Positions 43,697 to 55,527 of a stretch of DNA of 64,000 nucleotides are shown piece after piece. The notes under the pieces were generated by a model, which had not been told where the DNA came from, searched no databases, and was given only the letters and a program-made list of their open reading frames with translations. How positions within the stretch are numbered: position 1 is the first letter of the stretch; the number at the start of each line of letters is the position of its first letter. Position numbers and translations under genes: made by a program. Source of the DNA: Pseudoscleropodium purum (taxonomy: Eukaryota > Streptophyta > Bryopsida > Hypnales > Brachytheciaceae); contig OZ017803.1 in the NCBI GenBank assembly GCA_963969395.1, positions 3,534,001 through 3,598,000 on the forward strand, given 5' to 3'.

Positions 43697-46020
43697 AAAA
43701 TATTTTCCATTGTTGAAAGTGCTCTGTTCTTGAGGATTCTTTGTAATTATAGAGCATTGATGTAATCTTGAAAAATAAGATTACAAAGAATTCAAAATAT
43801 AACATTGATTTGAAGAGTCTATTTTTGTCAAGAAAATTACCAATTGATGATTGTGCATGTTGTCTACTATAATTAATAGTCTTTAAGGATGGCCTTTTAA
43901 TCCACATTTGATCACTTCAAATAAGATTTGAAGGCTTATGTACACCATTTCAAATCTCATTTTTTTCCTTAGTCATATCTTTGGAAAATTTGAGTATAGA
44001 CGAAAAACAATAGGATGAGATTGAAGGTTACAATCATTTGTGAAATTCTTTTGATGAAACCAACAACATTATTTTATTCACATTTGCTCAATTAGGCGTT
44101 AGAGGTTTAAAGTAGCAACTACAAAGTGCAACCTTGTTGCAAAACTAACCAATTTAGTTATAAAAATAAATAAAACTCCTTCAAAAGTACTTAAATACTA
44201 GGTATCATTTTACATTTTATGTGTTGATGCAATTGGCATTTGATTCTATACAATAAGCTACTAAACTTTCAATTATTTAAGGTAGTCAACCGACTACAAA
44301 ATTCCCAAAACCCCATTGCAAAATCAAACCCTAAAAATTCTTGCATCAAATGTCCACCTTCTAAATATATGAGTTTTGGGGCAATTTTAGGTACATTGAT
44401 AATTAATTAGCACTTTATAAATTCATAGTTTATTCATACAATGTTCAAAAATTATATACCACTAGTACTAAACAAATCTAAACCCTTATTTCTGTTACTA
44501 ACAATTGAATCTCTCTAAAACAATACTCTCTAAAGTAATAAAACTTCTCTAAGGTAATATTAATTGCTTGTCCCAACCTAGGCCGCATATAAATATCATT
44601 CATGCAAATGACCCTCCCTAATGTAATATTGTCAACTAGTCCCATCCCTATTACTTTAAAGTAAGAGGTCCATAAAGCGCTTAGACTCTAAAATTGCCCA
44701 CCTCTTGAAATGTACACTATTTGTACATGTTGCTTTTTCATTGTATCACCAATGTACAAATAATTTACATTTCAGGAAGTGGGCGATTGAAGAGCCCACT
44801 CTATTAGAACTTCCAAAATTCATAACTAATTCCAAAAAGCTCCAAAAATTATGAAACAACTTGGACTAAATGCCAATTTCACTTGTCTTAATTTTTTGAA
44901 AAAATATTTCTAGAAGTTTCACCTCCCCCAAATCAGTTCCAGCTCTTAAATGGGTGATTTATGGACTGCTTACCTTATTAGAGAGGTTCTATTCTATTGT
45001 AACCAACTACAAACAAGACAAACTAAAACTGAAACAATGAAGTATTCCGTATTTAATAGGAATCATACTCAGATTCTTGAATTAGTTGTTTGGTCGCCCG
45101 TTTGGTCGCTTCCGGATGATGTTACCTTAACGTAGCTCTCCATCCATGCAGCTCCTTGGAAATGGCATTACAGTAACATCAACATGGCAGTGGCCTATTG
45201 CTCCAGTGCCGGAAGTCAACATTTTTTGAGAAGCATGCATATGAATCAGTGCAGACAGACTGAGGGAGAGCCTTATCCACCGCACCACGCATAGGCTACG
45301 AAAGCTTCTTGCTTATTAGCTCTGATAAGGCTTAACTGAAGAAAGCTTTACTTGCGCTCCTGTTGCCAGAGTTGCTGATCGATCCCTCGGGATAAGTGCA
45401 GGTAAACTTCCTCAAGCAAGAAATCTTTCAAAAAGTATTGCAGGAAAACACATATTAATCCTCCCAATTAGGACGAAGTTTACTAATAAAAAAGAAGAAT
45501 TGTGAGGACTGGATTGAATGTACATATGTACTAAGTGAAGGTGCGATAAATTGGAAGCAATGAACGATCAGTTTTCCCCAAAGCAACAGTACAAACGAGG
45601 ACAGTGAAAGAAAAAACTTATGTTCCAAGTGTCACTCCCAAGTCGCACCAATTCCGATTGGACCTCCGGCGGCCGGGCGTCCCACCACGGCAGGTGATGA
45701 CCTCACTCTTCTCTTCAAGTCATCAGACGCCGCTATCAGCGGACGTTAAAAAAAAAGCAACTTGTGCCGCTGTGGCACCGCCAGACGCGGCAGCTAGCCA
45801 GAGTCCGCAAGTACGTGAACCTGAAGACTGATGAGAATGGGTCTGTACGTCTATTAAGTTACTTATGCATGGAGGCTTCCACACCATCGTGTCCGCCGCT
45901 CCTCAAATCCCTCCTTGGTTACCCCAATCCACCATCGCCATCATCTCTCATGCATCTCTCTAGCAGCTCTCGTTCTCTCTCTCATAAACTTACAAACTCC
46001 CCAAACTTTATAAACTTCCA
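43697..46020. other. Intergenic region grading into the PQ-loop gene promoter
   Basis: AT-rich up to about 45.1 kb, holding a dispersed repeat at 44640-44940. From 45600 to 46100 the DNA is GC-rich with CpG and short open frames, as expected of a plant promoter or untranslated leader. No separate gene was recognised. Confidence 0.5.
44640..44940 (+). repeat. Dispersed repeat with internal inverted arms, copy 1
   Basis: The segment with CCACCTCTTGAAATGTACACT and TACATTTCAGGAAGTGGGCG forms inverted arms. It continues with TGAAACAACTTGG and AGTTTCACCTCCCCCAAATC. The order and most of the sequence recur at 53480-53765. Confidence 0.65.
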
Positions 46021-46025
46021 ATACT

Positions 46026-46033
46026 TATATAAA
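46026..46033 (+). promoter_or_regulatory. Candidate TATA box of the PQ-loop gene
   Basis: TATATAAA lies in a GC-richer promoter-like stretch, about 950 bases ahead of the ATG. If it is real, the leader is long and may contain an intron. It is supported only by the match and its position. Confidence 0.3.
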
Positions 46034-46981
46034 CTTCAACAGAAGCCTCGCTCCACTTTGCAATCTCCCGGCGCGTCCTTCCTTCCTGGACCCGGCCTTC
46101 ACAATTGATGTGATTGATTGATGCATACATGGATCGATGTTTTCAATTGTATTGCTCGCAGTTTTTGAAAGGATACGATAAGTTCGCGTTAGAGATGGCG
46201 ATGTAACAGTCAGATCGATTAGTTGGGCTCGTTTGTTTTGGTCCAAAACTGGTGCTTAGCTTCTATTTAATTGATGTTGAGGTGGTGTTGGTATTGCTAT
46301 TTGATTCAATCTTTCAGATTGAGTCTACGGCACTGGAATCCTTTGGAGTCTGTTGCTAGGATTCTTCAACACCTACCGGGGGCTTGGGTCCCAGATTAAC
46401 AAACCCCTGTAGCTTTCATTTTGTGTTTAGTACGTTCTAATGTAGACAAAACACGGTCTTTGTATATGTGGGAAGAGCGGGTCGGTGGTAATTGCAATGT
46501 GGGTGTTTTGATCGAGTTCATTGGATTAGTCTACAATCAATCGATAGTTTCATAGTTAACATTGCCTTCAGATCCAAATCGTTTCTTACTTCTTGGTAGT
46601 CGAACGTTCTTTGTTTTAATTAATATACGCATTCCCTTACGATCTGGTTTCTGCTTTTAGCAAGCATTCCGCTTATGACCTGGTCCGTTTCAGCTTTAGC
46701 AAGCATTCCTTGTTCAATTCATAGCTTGTGACGATCTGTTTGCAACTTGAGCATTCCTTTGCTCATGTTTGGGGAGCTACATGGACAGAGAGTAAGCCCA
46801 CTTGTGTGTGTTGAATACATTTCAACCAATACATCTGGAGTTTGTTTCAGCAAGCTAGGGGCTGGGTTGATAGCAAATTGGAGAACTTTGTGGTTTTCTG
46901 TTTTTTTCGTTAGATTTGAAGGTAGCTAATAGCTCGTTATTACCCAGCTCCGCTTTGGAAAAATATTGAGCAAGGAGTGAG

Positions 46982-49900
46982 ATGGAGGGTGTTTTCGGTC
47001 CGATGCCGGAGTGTCCAGCGGAGAAGGCTTGTCTGAAGTGGGTGCAGAGATACTTGCTCGACTGTGTGTGCAGCCGACGTGACCGATTCTCATTGGCGCT
47101 GGGATTAATGAGCGTGGCCAGTTGGGGCGTAGCCGAGATCCCTCAGATCCTCACGAACTTCAGGGAGAAGTCCACCGAAGGAGTCTCATTGCTCTTCCTT
47201 ATGACATGGGTCATAGGGTACTTACGCCACTCCCTGGACAAATATGTGAACGTCAATGAACTCAAATTCATTCTAGAGCTCTTACAAAGCAATTAGATAC
47301 GTGCCGGTTCTTCCATTGCTAGCTAGATTACTTAATAATTAACTTGGTACCAAGATCCTACTGAAAGCTAGTTGGTAGATTTCGATTGGGTAGTTCTAAA
47401 TCTGGTGATTAGGATACGGCAAGGTCATTAATGTGTGGTGGTAATGATTCAATTTGTGCATTGAGGTGAGTTTCTGTTGGATTTTATGAATGTGCAGGGA
47501 CGTTTTTAACCTGATGGGATGCTACTTGGAGCCAGCCACGGTACGTTGCAAATTCACTAGCACTGAAAAGCGCAATCAAGCAGAGTAATCGGCAATTTAA
47601 TACCTAAGCTAATGGCTGAAGTCCATATTCTGGATGATGAACAGAGTGATTTAAGGGTTTAATGTCTCATTCTTCCAAAGCATTCAAAGCACGGCTTGGA
47701 TCAGATTATAGAAATAACCTTCTTTCACGACCGTCCATTTACGACCGTCCAATTTGATAAAGTTGAGGTAAATAATATAATGGTACAAAGATATAAGAAA
47801 ATATATGTAAAAACAGGGTTACATGCGTTGCTGATATACGTTAGACGATTACGTACTAATTTACAATTTTGTGTGCTCGTGGGGTTTGCAGCTACCAACT
47901 CAGTTTCTCATGGCCACTGTGAGTTTCCAATCTTTTCACTACTGTAGTTGTTCTTTTCGGATTAATATTCTAGCTACACCTTGATTACCAGACCCATCTA
48001 TTTGTCCTCAAAATCGATCTGCCACCACCAAATTTAACGAATAAACTAGTGCCGTTACTTAACTATTTATTTTCAGTGATGTTTCGAGTATTATTTTACG
48101 CTTTTTGTCCCTGTTTACTGATCTATTTCGATTACTTCATTGGCATGTGCACACAGCTGTACACAGTGACGACCATCGTTTTGGTGTTGCAAGTCATCTA
48201 CTACGAACATCTAATGAGTTGGTGGAAGAAGCGTGGAGTGGAAGTCTTGTTTCCAGAGGTCAGTTAATTTAAAGTAGCTCCGAGATCAAATGAACTGATT
48301 TAATTTTGCAATCCACCTCTTATAATTTTCATTCCTTCTTTTAACTTCTTTTTTTGTGTGTGCGCGTCGATGGAAACTTGAGAGCTCTCATTGAGACTAC
48401 TAAGGCTTGATTTCAAACTGGAAAATCAGATACAGAACACCGACATGGAATCACAGAAACCAATTCTCATCCCTCATCAGTCTCCAAATGGGGGCTTGGA
48501 TTCCACCCGGGCCACGCCCCTTGCAAGCCAACCCACGTGCATCCAAGTGCCTCACCATCTTCATCTCTACGGAAGCGCTTCTCCCGGCAGCAGGGAGCAT
48601 TTGTTCATCCAGTACGTATCAAATCAATATGCTTAATTTGGCCCAGGTTGCAGAGTCAGCCAAAACTTTCGATCATTTATTGAATCCAACGGTTTGAGAA
48701 ATGTAAACATGGTCCCACTATTCCGTACAGTAAGATAATGGTGTGGAACCATATTAATACTTTTTTTTACTCACAGGATTCAATGTGAGCTGGCTCACTG
48801 TGATTGGAACGTACTCTTATAATACTGGCTAATAATCACCCTGTGGGCATACAGTCACGATGACCATTGAACCGGTGGTATTCTTGCTAATAATTAAATT
48901 TTGAAAGTTACGTACCTGATACGAGTTTCATATTTCTATTTTTTTGTGAAATTTTTGTCATTTCAACAAATAACGTTAGGTGGGAATTCAATACAAACCA
49001 CAGTGGTACTAACTAACTAATGAAAGGTAATAGCAAGATGTAAGGGTGATCTAGATCAACTGTATTTAAGATATACATTTTAAAATTTTGGTGTATACTT
49101 GCCGAAGACTTCCACCGTTTATTAATACTATTATAGCGTATTGCAATGAAACTCTTCTAGCAAATTTCTTCTACCGTATGCACTGGTTTTTATTGGTCAG
49201 CTTAGTCACAGGCAGCTGATATTGAATTCCTGGTAGGAAAGATTTACATTGTGAGTACATGGTCCACGATTGGTGTGGGTCCATCTACAGTGTGAGTACA
49301 TTTTATCTTTCGGATTCAATAGAGTGCCTTTACAGGTGAGTATCATCTAGTAATACAGGTACATATACGCCAACATTCAAGATTGTTAGCCTCTCACTAG
49401 AGTTAATAGCAAAGTGCCTGAAATGAGGAACCATGAACCAGAGTTTAAGAATGTCCAAGAAAAACAGGCTGAAATTTCTTGAAGCACCAAAACTGAGGAG
49501 AACTGTCTGATGGAATTTGATGATGTGTTTCTTTTGTATCCCTCGGAATGCTTTCCTCCGACAGTCCTTGTACAAACTGTACAAACTGGGGAGAACTTTA
49601 CGATCGATTACCTCTTTACTGATTTTAACCGTCGTAGCTAAGGAGTCCTTTCTTGTTACGTTTCCATCGACAGAGTGGAGCTCTCCGTCGTCATGACTGA
49701 TTGATTCATTTGATGTTTGGTTGATTTGCATTGAATTGCAGGTCGGCCAGGTCTCTGGCCAGCAGCTATGCGCAACCCGTGGGCTCCTACAATGTGCCCT
49801 CTGTTTCAGTAAGAGGCTCCCCAGGCGATCTTCGCCACCACCACAACAGTTACTTGCTCACCACAGAGGACTCGTTAGGAGAAGCCGGGCAGCCGCTGCC

Positions 49901-52573
49901 GCTGGAATCGCGTCCACGGCGAGGCTCCTTTCCTTCTCTCTCCTCTTCAGTACTGCGAGCGGTAAGAGAAACTCTACATAAAAAGTCACAATAATGAATG
50001 TATTGTGGGGTCATGTATCCGCTGCAGTTGTGCACATTTTTCACATAAGGTGGATACTTTTTGCTCCTGTGCCTAGTTTTTTATCATTAGAATGGTTAAA
50101 TATTTGTACTCTCTTGTTGTCAAGTGAAAGGAGGTTCCAACGCATCAAAGAATGCGATATTTGGCTACCGTATGCAAAAGTTGTATAGGGTGGACTAAAA
50201 GTTTTTTTTTGATAGAGGACTTGAAATTGTGGAATCATTTCTTTCACTTTGGTACATATTCATTTTGGAGATGTGAATAAAGTGATGATGATGGTTTTGG
50301 GTCAGTGACATGTTTTAGGAGTGTCTACCTTGTGGATTTGATTTGAATTTGTTGGAAGCATTTTGGAGTTGATTATAGATGCATTCATAATATGCTGATA
50401 TATTAGAGATGTTAGATACGTTTTTCTAGGATTATGGTTATATACCGTTACTATGACATGGTTTGGAACACCTAGTTTGAAGCCAAAATTTGAACTCATT
50501 GTAGTTTGTGGCTTGAAATTAGGCTTTTGAAAAGATGTATGTCACAATTTTCTGACTTTACAACTATTACCTATCTAACAAAATTGGTGTTGATTGCACC
50601 TAATTGCAACATGTTTCTGAAACCACCCCCCAACCTAAAGTGGCAAATTCTTGCCTGAAATTTACAACCTCAATTAAAAAGAAATTAAATACACCTATTT
50701 TCAGCACTCTGAAAATTCATTGTTCAGATATTCTCCTCAACCCTTATTGGAGAGTTCTAGGTGTTGTTACCTTGTTGGTTGTGTTCTGATTATTTATTGA
50801 CCAGGAGACATTATATTGATTGTTTGGGGCAGATGACATCTGGAGTGCTCATAGTTGGGTCATTAGGCTTGAGCTTATACATGAGCCCACGTGCACCAGG
50901 TGGCACCACCATAGGTACCACCCACTCAGGTCGCGACAACTGGCTGGGGGATCCTTTCTTACAGGAGGAGCCCTCTCCACTTGGGGAGGTTTTTGGCTGG
51001 ATCATGGCAGCGATTTATATGGGCGGTCGCCTTCCCCAAATTTGGCTCAATGTAAGTTAAATAATAAACTCTTACTTCTTTCCATTACCCAGTAAATAGT
51101 TAAATACCTTTGTACATAGATAATATTATATACTTTGATTGTTGTTAAATAATATAGTAATCTGAGATTCACTCTTTCATGTGTATAATTTGACTTATCT
51201 TAATGCAAAAGATTGAGGTGATGAAAAATTTCATTAAAATGGTATGGCAGTATTCCACATACCATTTTCTCATTCATTTCTTTCTTTAGCTCTAAAGTCT
51301 AGGATTGGTATTATAGATTTCAGAATGCACGGTCTAAATGTACAAGTGTCAAGTTTGTGAAATACCACCATTTTAATAGGATTTGGGTTGTTGGTAGATC
51401 CTATTGAATTTCCTAGCAAGCGTCATCAATGTGATTCACAAAATTATGACATTCATGAACACAAAAGTTGTAGAAAACTAGGTGGTGTAGTTTTTACATT
51501 ACACCTTCAACGTTGTGGAGTTTCACCAATCTATTGAGTGTAATTCACATTGAATGTGCTATTTTCCTTTGTTTTGGCATCTTATAGATCAAAAGAGGCA
51601 CAGTGGAAGGCCTAAACCCACTCATGTTTGCCTTTGCTTTACTGGGTAATGCAACCTACGTCGGAAGGTACGTCAACAAAATCCCATATAATTGCATGTT
51701 TCAATGATTTCACTGGACACTGGCTATGTTACATTTAATTACTTTTGGACTTTTGAAAGTTTAGAATTAATAATGGTCATCGAGAGAAAAAAAATATTCA
51801 TCAAGAGATAATCCAAAAACATTGAGAGATTGATACAAAACATTCGGAAATCTATACAAACATCATGAGATCTTCCAATGTTTTTTTCAAGAGAACTTTT
51901 GATGTATAGTCCAAAATTCATTGGATAGTCCAAAAGTAGTTAAATGTGGCATGGCTATATTTTAGTTTCAGTTATGTTAGAATGTAGACAAGATTTTCAC
52001 ATTGAAAACTAATGAACAATTTCATTAGATCTATCATTTTAACAAACAAACATGAGATTTCCATGTCTTTCGATCTCTAGAAAAGTTGATTGTGCTTCCA
52101 ACTAGTTTGTTGCAATTGCTTAAGTTTGTGAAAATCTAGTGCGGATTTCAATTTTTGGGTCAAATGCCACCAAATAAGATGATTAAGATCAACTGAATGT
52201 GGATTAAAATAATTGTTCTTGCAGCATTTTGGTTCGGAGTACGGATTGGCGGCAGCTTAAGCCCAATCTGGCATGGCTGGTGGACGCTGCAGTGTGTGTT
52301 GTCCTTGACATTTTTGTATCCTCACATTACAACAACTTTGTTTCCTACATTACATTATCTTGTGCGTGTTCATTTTCATTTTTCTATTCCTTTTCATTTC
52401 ATTTACGATCATTATTGTTCCATAATTCCTTTAATAGGTCCTTTTCCTTGACCATTTTTTCAAATCAGATATTGGGTCAATTTGTATACTACTATTCAAA
52501 GGTGAAGGAGGATGATGTATCATCATCAGAACAAGAAGAAGAAGAAGCTGGACCTTACAAGTCTCTCAACTAG
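46982..52573 (+). CDS. PQ-loop repeat membrane transporter (lysosomal/vacuolar amino acid type)
   Basis: Ten exons in phase give 434 residues: 46982-47217, 47498-47540, 47892-47918, 48157-48258, 48430-48611, 49742-49961, 50833-51051, 51588-51667, 52225-52315, 52469-52573. The family (PQLC2/Ypq type) has seven membrane helices and exports cationic amino acids from vacuoles or lysosomes. PQ-loop 1 is SWGVAEIPQILTNFREKS, with Pro54-Gln55; it is followed by the family phrase GDVFNLMGCYLEPATLPTQF and helix LYTVTTIVLVLQVIYYE. Residues 137-270 are a long hydrophilic loop rich in Pro, Ser and His. PQ-loop 2 is GGRLPQIWLN, with Pro338-Gln339, then the helices around FAFALLGNATYVGS and LVDAAVCVVLDIF. 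The tail is acidic (SSSEQEEEEAG). The exon 5 acceptor could be 48429 or 48435. The last intron is open in frame. Confidence 0.9.
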
Positions 52574-53479
52574 TTCTACTGCTCTGGATGGATTAAACTG
52601 CAATGCAATGCAACGCCGTCAATTAAACTGTAGAGACAAAAAAGATTCTAGAAAGAGTTGGAATATAGAACTTTCACTGGTACATTAGATCTATTTTTTT
52701 CAAAGCACAAACATATCTCTCTACCCCCTTCCAATATCAGAATTATGGTTATTGTGATTGAGGATAGTAATATTTTTTTTTAAAGATCTCACTGTTCGAA
52801 CCTCTGCAACAACATAAACCTCCGCTTTACCCAACAGCAACTCACCCATTCATAAACTGGGTTGGACTTCAATCTTAGCAAGTCAATCATGTATTGATGG
52901 AAAAATGTTCATTTATTTGCGACACATTTATTTTTGAACAGATATGGGGGAGCAATCTCTCACTGACAATTTTATGTTTGCATGAGGAATTCATACTTCA
53001 TGAATAAATTTGATACGAACAGAATTGGCCACAGAATTGCACTCAAAGTGATCTCCACAGCCAGAGCTCTCACAGTGATCCCAAGAATAATCAATCTGGC
53101 TTCTACAAATGTTAAAATACTTGATAAGAGTGATGCGAATAGAATTCTGTAAGCTTACCTTTGAGTATCGACAGCACACAATGCGTGATATTGGGCAATA
53201 CTTAGTCTATTTGGGATATAATAGTAATCTCAGGTTTGATGAACTTTTTTTTATGTAAGCATTTAGCTTTTCAAGACAGGGATTCTCGGTATTGTTAATC
53301 TATTGTGATGCTCATGAGCTGGAGTCTTTCTTTGGAAGAACTGATTCTCAAAGATAATTATGTATAAAATGAAATTTTCAGTTGCTGTTTTGGAACCATG
53401 CTTTGAAGCAATTGTGCACAAGTTCCAACTGAGAAACTAAAGATGATTTTGCACACCAAAAGAATCCAACTTAAGGTAG

Positions 53480-53765
53480 GAGGTTCTAAAAGCACACAGA
53501 CTCTAAAAGCATCCACCTCCTTAAATGTACACTGTATGTATATGTTCCTTTTTTTTGTAGCCTTCAGCCATGTACAAACAGTGTACATTTTAGGAGGTGG
53601 ATGCTATTAGAGCCCTATGTCATTTCAGTTTAAAAAATTCATAATTAATTTCAAAATGCTCCAAAACATATGAAACAACTTCGGTTAGATGCCAATTCTA
53701 TTTTTCTTCCAAGGAAAATTTACTGAAAAATATTCCAAGAAGTTTCACCTCCCCCCAAATCAGTA
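53480..53765 (+). repeat. Dispersed repeat with internal inverted arms, copy 2
   Basis: CCACCTCCTTAAATGTACACT and AGTGTACATTTTAGGAGGTGG form near-perfect inverted arms around a 50-base loop. The following ATGAAACAACTTCGG and AAGTTTCACCTCCCCCC match the copy at 44640. Confidence 0.7.
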
Positions 53766-54815
53766 AAGTCAGCAGTTTTTGTCTGGATAAACTGAGTCCA
53801 AACTGCTGGTGTGGCAGTGCACTTTGACACCTGCTTCAAGTATGCATTGGAATTGTGTGCAAGGAGATTAGTGCTGAGATATTAATGGTCTCGTCCACTT
53901 GGTTGTTTGTAGCAAATGCTTGGTAATTTCTTGGTGGATTGAATATTCTTGTTAAGCCTAGATGCCATGCTTGCCATGCTTGCCATAACAAATGGACAAA
54001 TAATCTCCAGCATTTGAGGAGTCCAGGTAACGTACCTGAGCCAAGAAGGAATAGAGAGATGAATGGATGAGAAGGTCCAAACAATGAATCTTTTTCAATA
54101 AATAGTGCATTTGACTCTTATCCACAATAGGTCAATCTACAAAGCCATTGCAGGATGCTTGTCTAAAATATGTACTTCTACCATATTTGAGATGCATTCA
54201 AGTCATGACCTAGGAAAGAGTCTAAGAAAAAGGAACCCAAAGTTTAGTTCATATAAAAAAGTTTAGAGTTTATTGAGTTCTAATCAATTATAACATTTAT
54301 AATTAAAAATAGATATATGAAGTAAGCTAGTAAGAAGTAGGTTGAATATCAACAAAGTTTCTATGACAAACAAATATACCTATTGTGATCATCCAACATA
54401 GAATTTTTGTCTAAATCAAAAGTTAAATAGTATACCTTTCAAGTAGAAGTCTAGAGGGATCAACTTCACTATGTTACAATGTTGCATTTGCATTTAGATA
54501 TTGCTTTTGCACTTTGATGTCAATAGTTACCTTCACCCTCTAATGACAATATGAGGGGATTCAAAATGTTCTATAAAATGACTTTCAAGTCCCTACAAAA
54601 TACAGGGAATGAATTATTCATCTTGTCAGAGGGTGTATTTGGCTGATGCTCATGGTGATGGGCTTGTTGTTTCATGGAAAAAAGAAAGGTCATACAAGCT
54701 TCAACCATGTTAGTTGCATTGCATTCCATACAAGCTTCAACCACTTGAGCACTGCAATAAGAAAACTCTTGCAATAAACCCGTCTCACATACACTTTCCA
54801 TATGCTGATGCAAGA

Positions 54816-54901
54816 TACTCCCTCTGTCTCAAAATAAATCCATGGTATTACGACGAGTTTCCCACTAGAGATCATGGATTTATTTTGGGACAGCGGTAGT
54901 A
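54816..54901. mobile_element. Stowaway-like MITE, 86 bp
   Basis: Bounded by TA on each side. The left end TACTCCCTCTGTCTCAAAAT pairs with the right end, whose reverse complement is TACTACCGCTGTCCCAAAAT. Both continue AAATCCATG, so the inverted repeat is about 27 bases with a few mismatches. The CTCCCTC..CCCAAAATA end and TA target are the hallmark of plant Stowaway (Tc1/mariner) elements. Confidence 0.8.
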
Positions 54902-55527
54902 AAACTCAAAGTAGAGGATACCAAAACTGTTGGGAGACCTGATTCCATCTCCTTAATCACATTAAAATACTGATGGCTTTTATCAACAGCAACCCTCCAT
55001 TCACACCACTGATTCACCATTGTGAGACTGTCAACTATAGTAGTCTAAGACTTACAACCTCCCACTTGCAATGATCCAATAAGGAATTCAAATACAATGA
55101 TGAAAAATTTGGTCTCCAAAAATTTGGGTCTTGTATCCAGAGAGTGATCTCCGAGTGAAAGCACATTTCTTCAGATGGTTAAAATGCTTAAAGTGAAGCA
55201 TACGTATCCACTACATTATTGATAGGACGACTTTGTATTTTCGTGTGAATGAACCATATGAACGAATCAAATCTACACGTAAAATTGAAAAGGTGGAACT
55301 CAACAAACTTACCAAAACTGTCTCAAGTCTCTTCGAAACTTGGGTCCTTGCTGCAGGTTGGCCTTCGGCAACCTGGCCTCATATTGGCAACAAATGTCTT
55401 TACAACAAAATTGGGTGAATGATTATCGCCTACAAAAGAACCATTCGATAGAATATAGGACAGGACACCGACAGGTTATGATTTCTCACAAACCTTCCCA
55501 AAAAAAGGAAATTTGCTCCTCGGAAGT

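Larger units (their letters stand above)
52574..55527. other. Intergenic region between the PQ-loop gene and MSH1 (tail to tail)
   Basis: The 3' ends of both genes face each other across about 3 kb. The region holds a dispersed repeat at 53480-53765 and a Stowaway-like element at 54816-54901. No exon was recognised. Confidence 0.6.

Noticed and set aside
45604..46108. Two overlapping GC-rich plus frames ahead of the PQ-loop gene
   Set aside because: Low-complexity Ser/Pro sequence in a promoter-like island. No domain was seen, and the TATA-like site lies inside the second frame.
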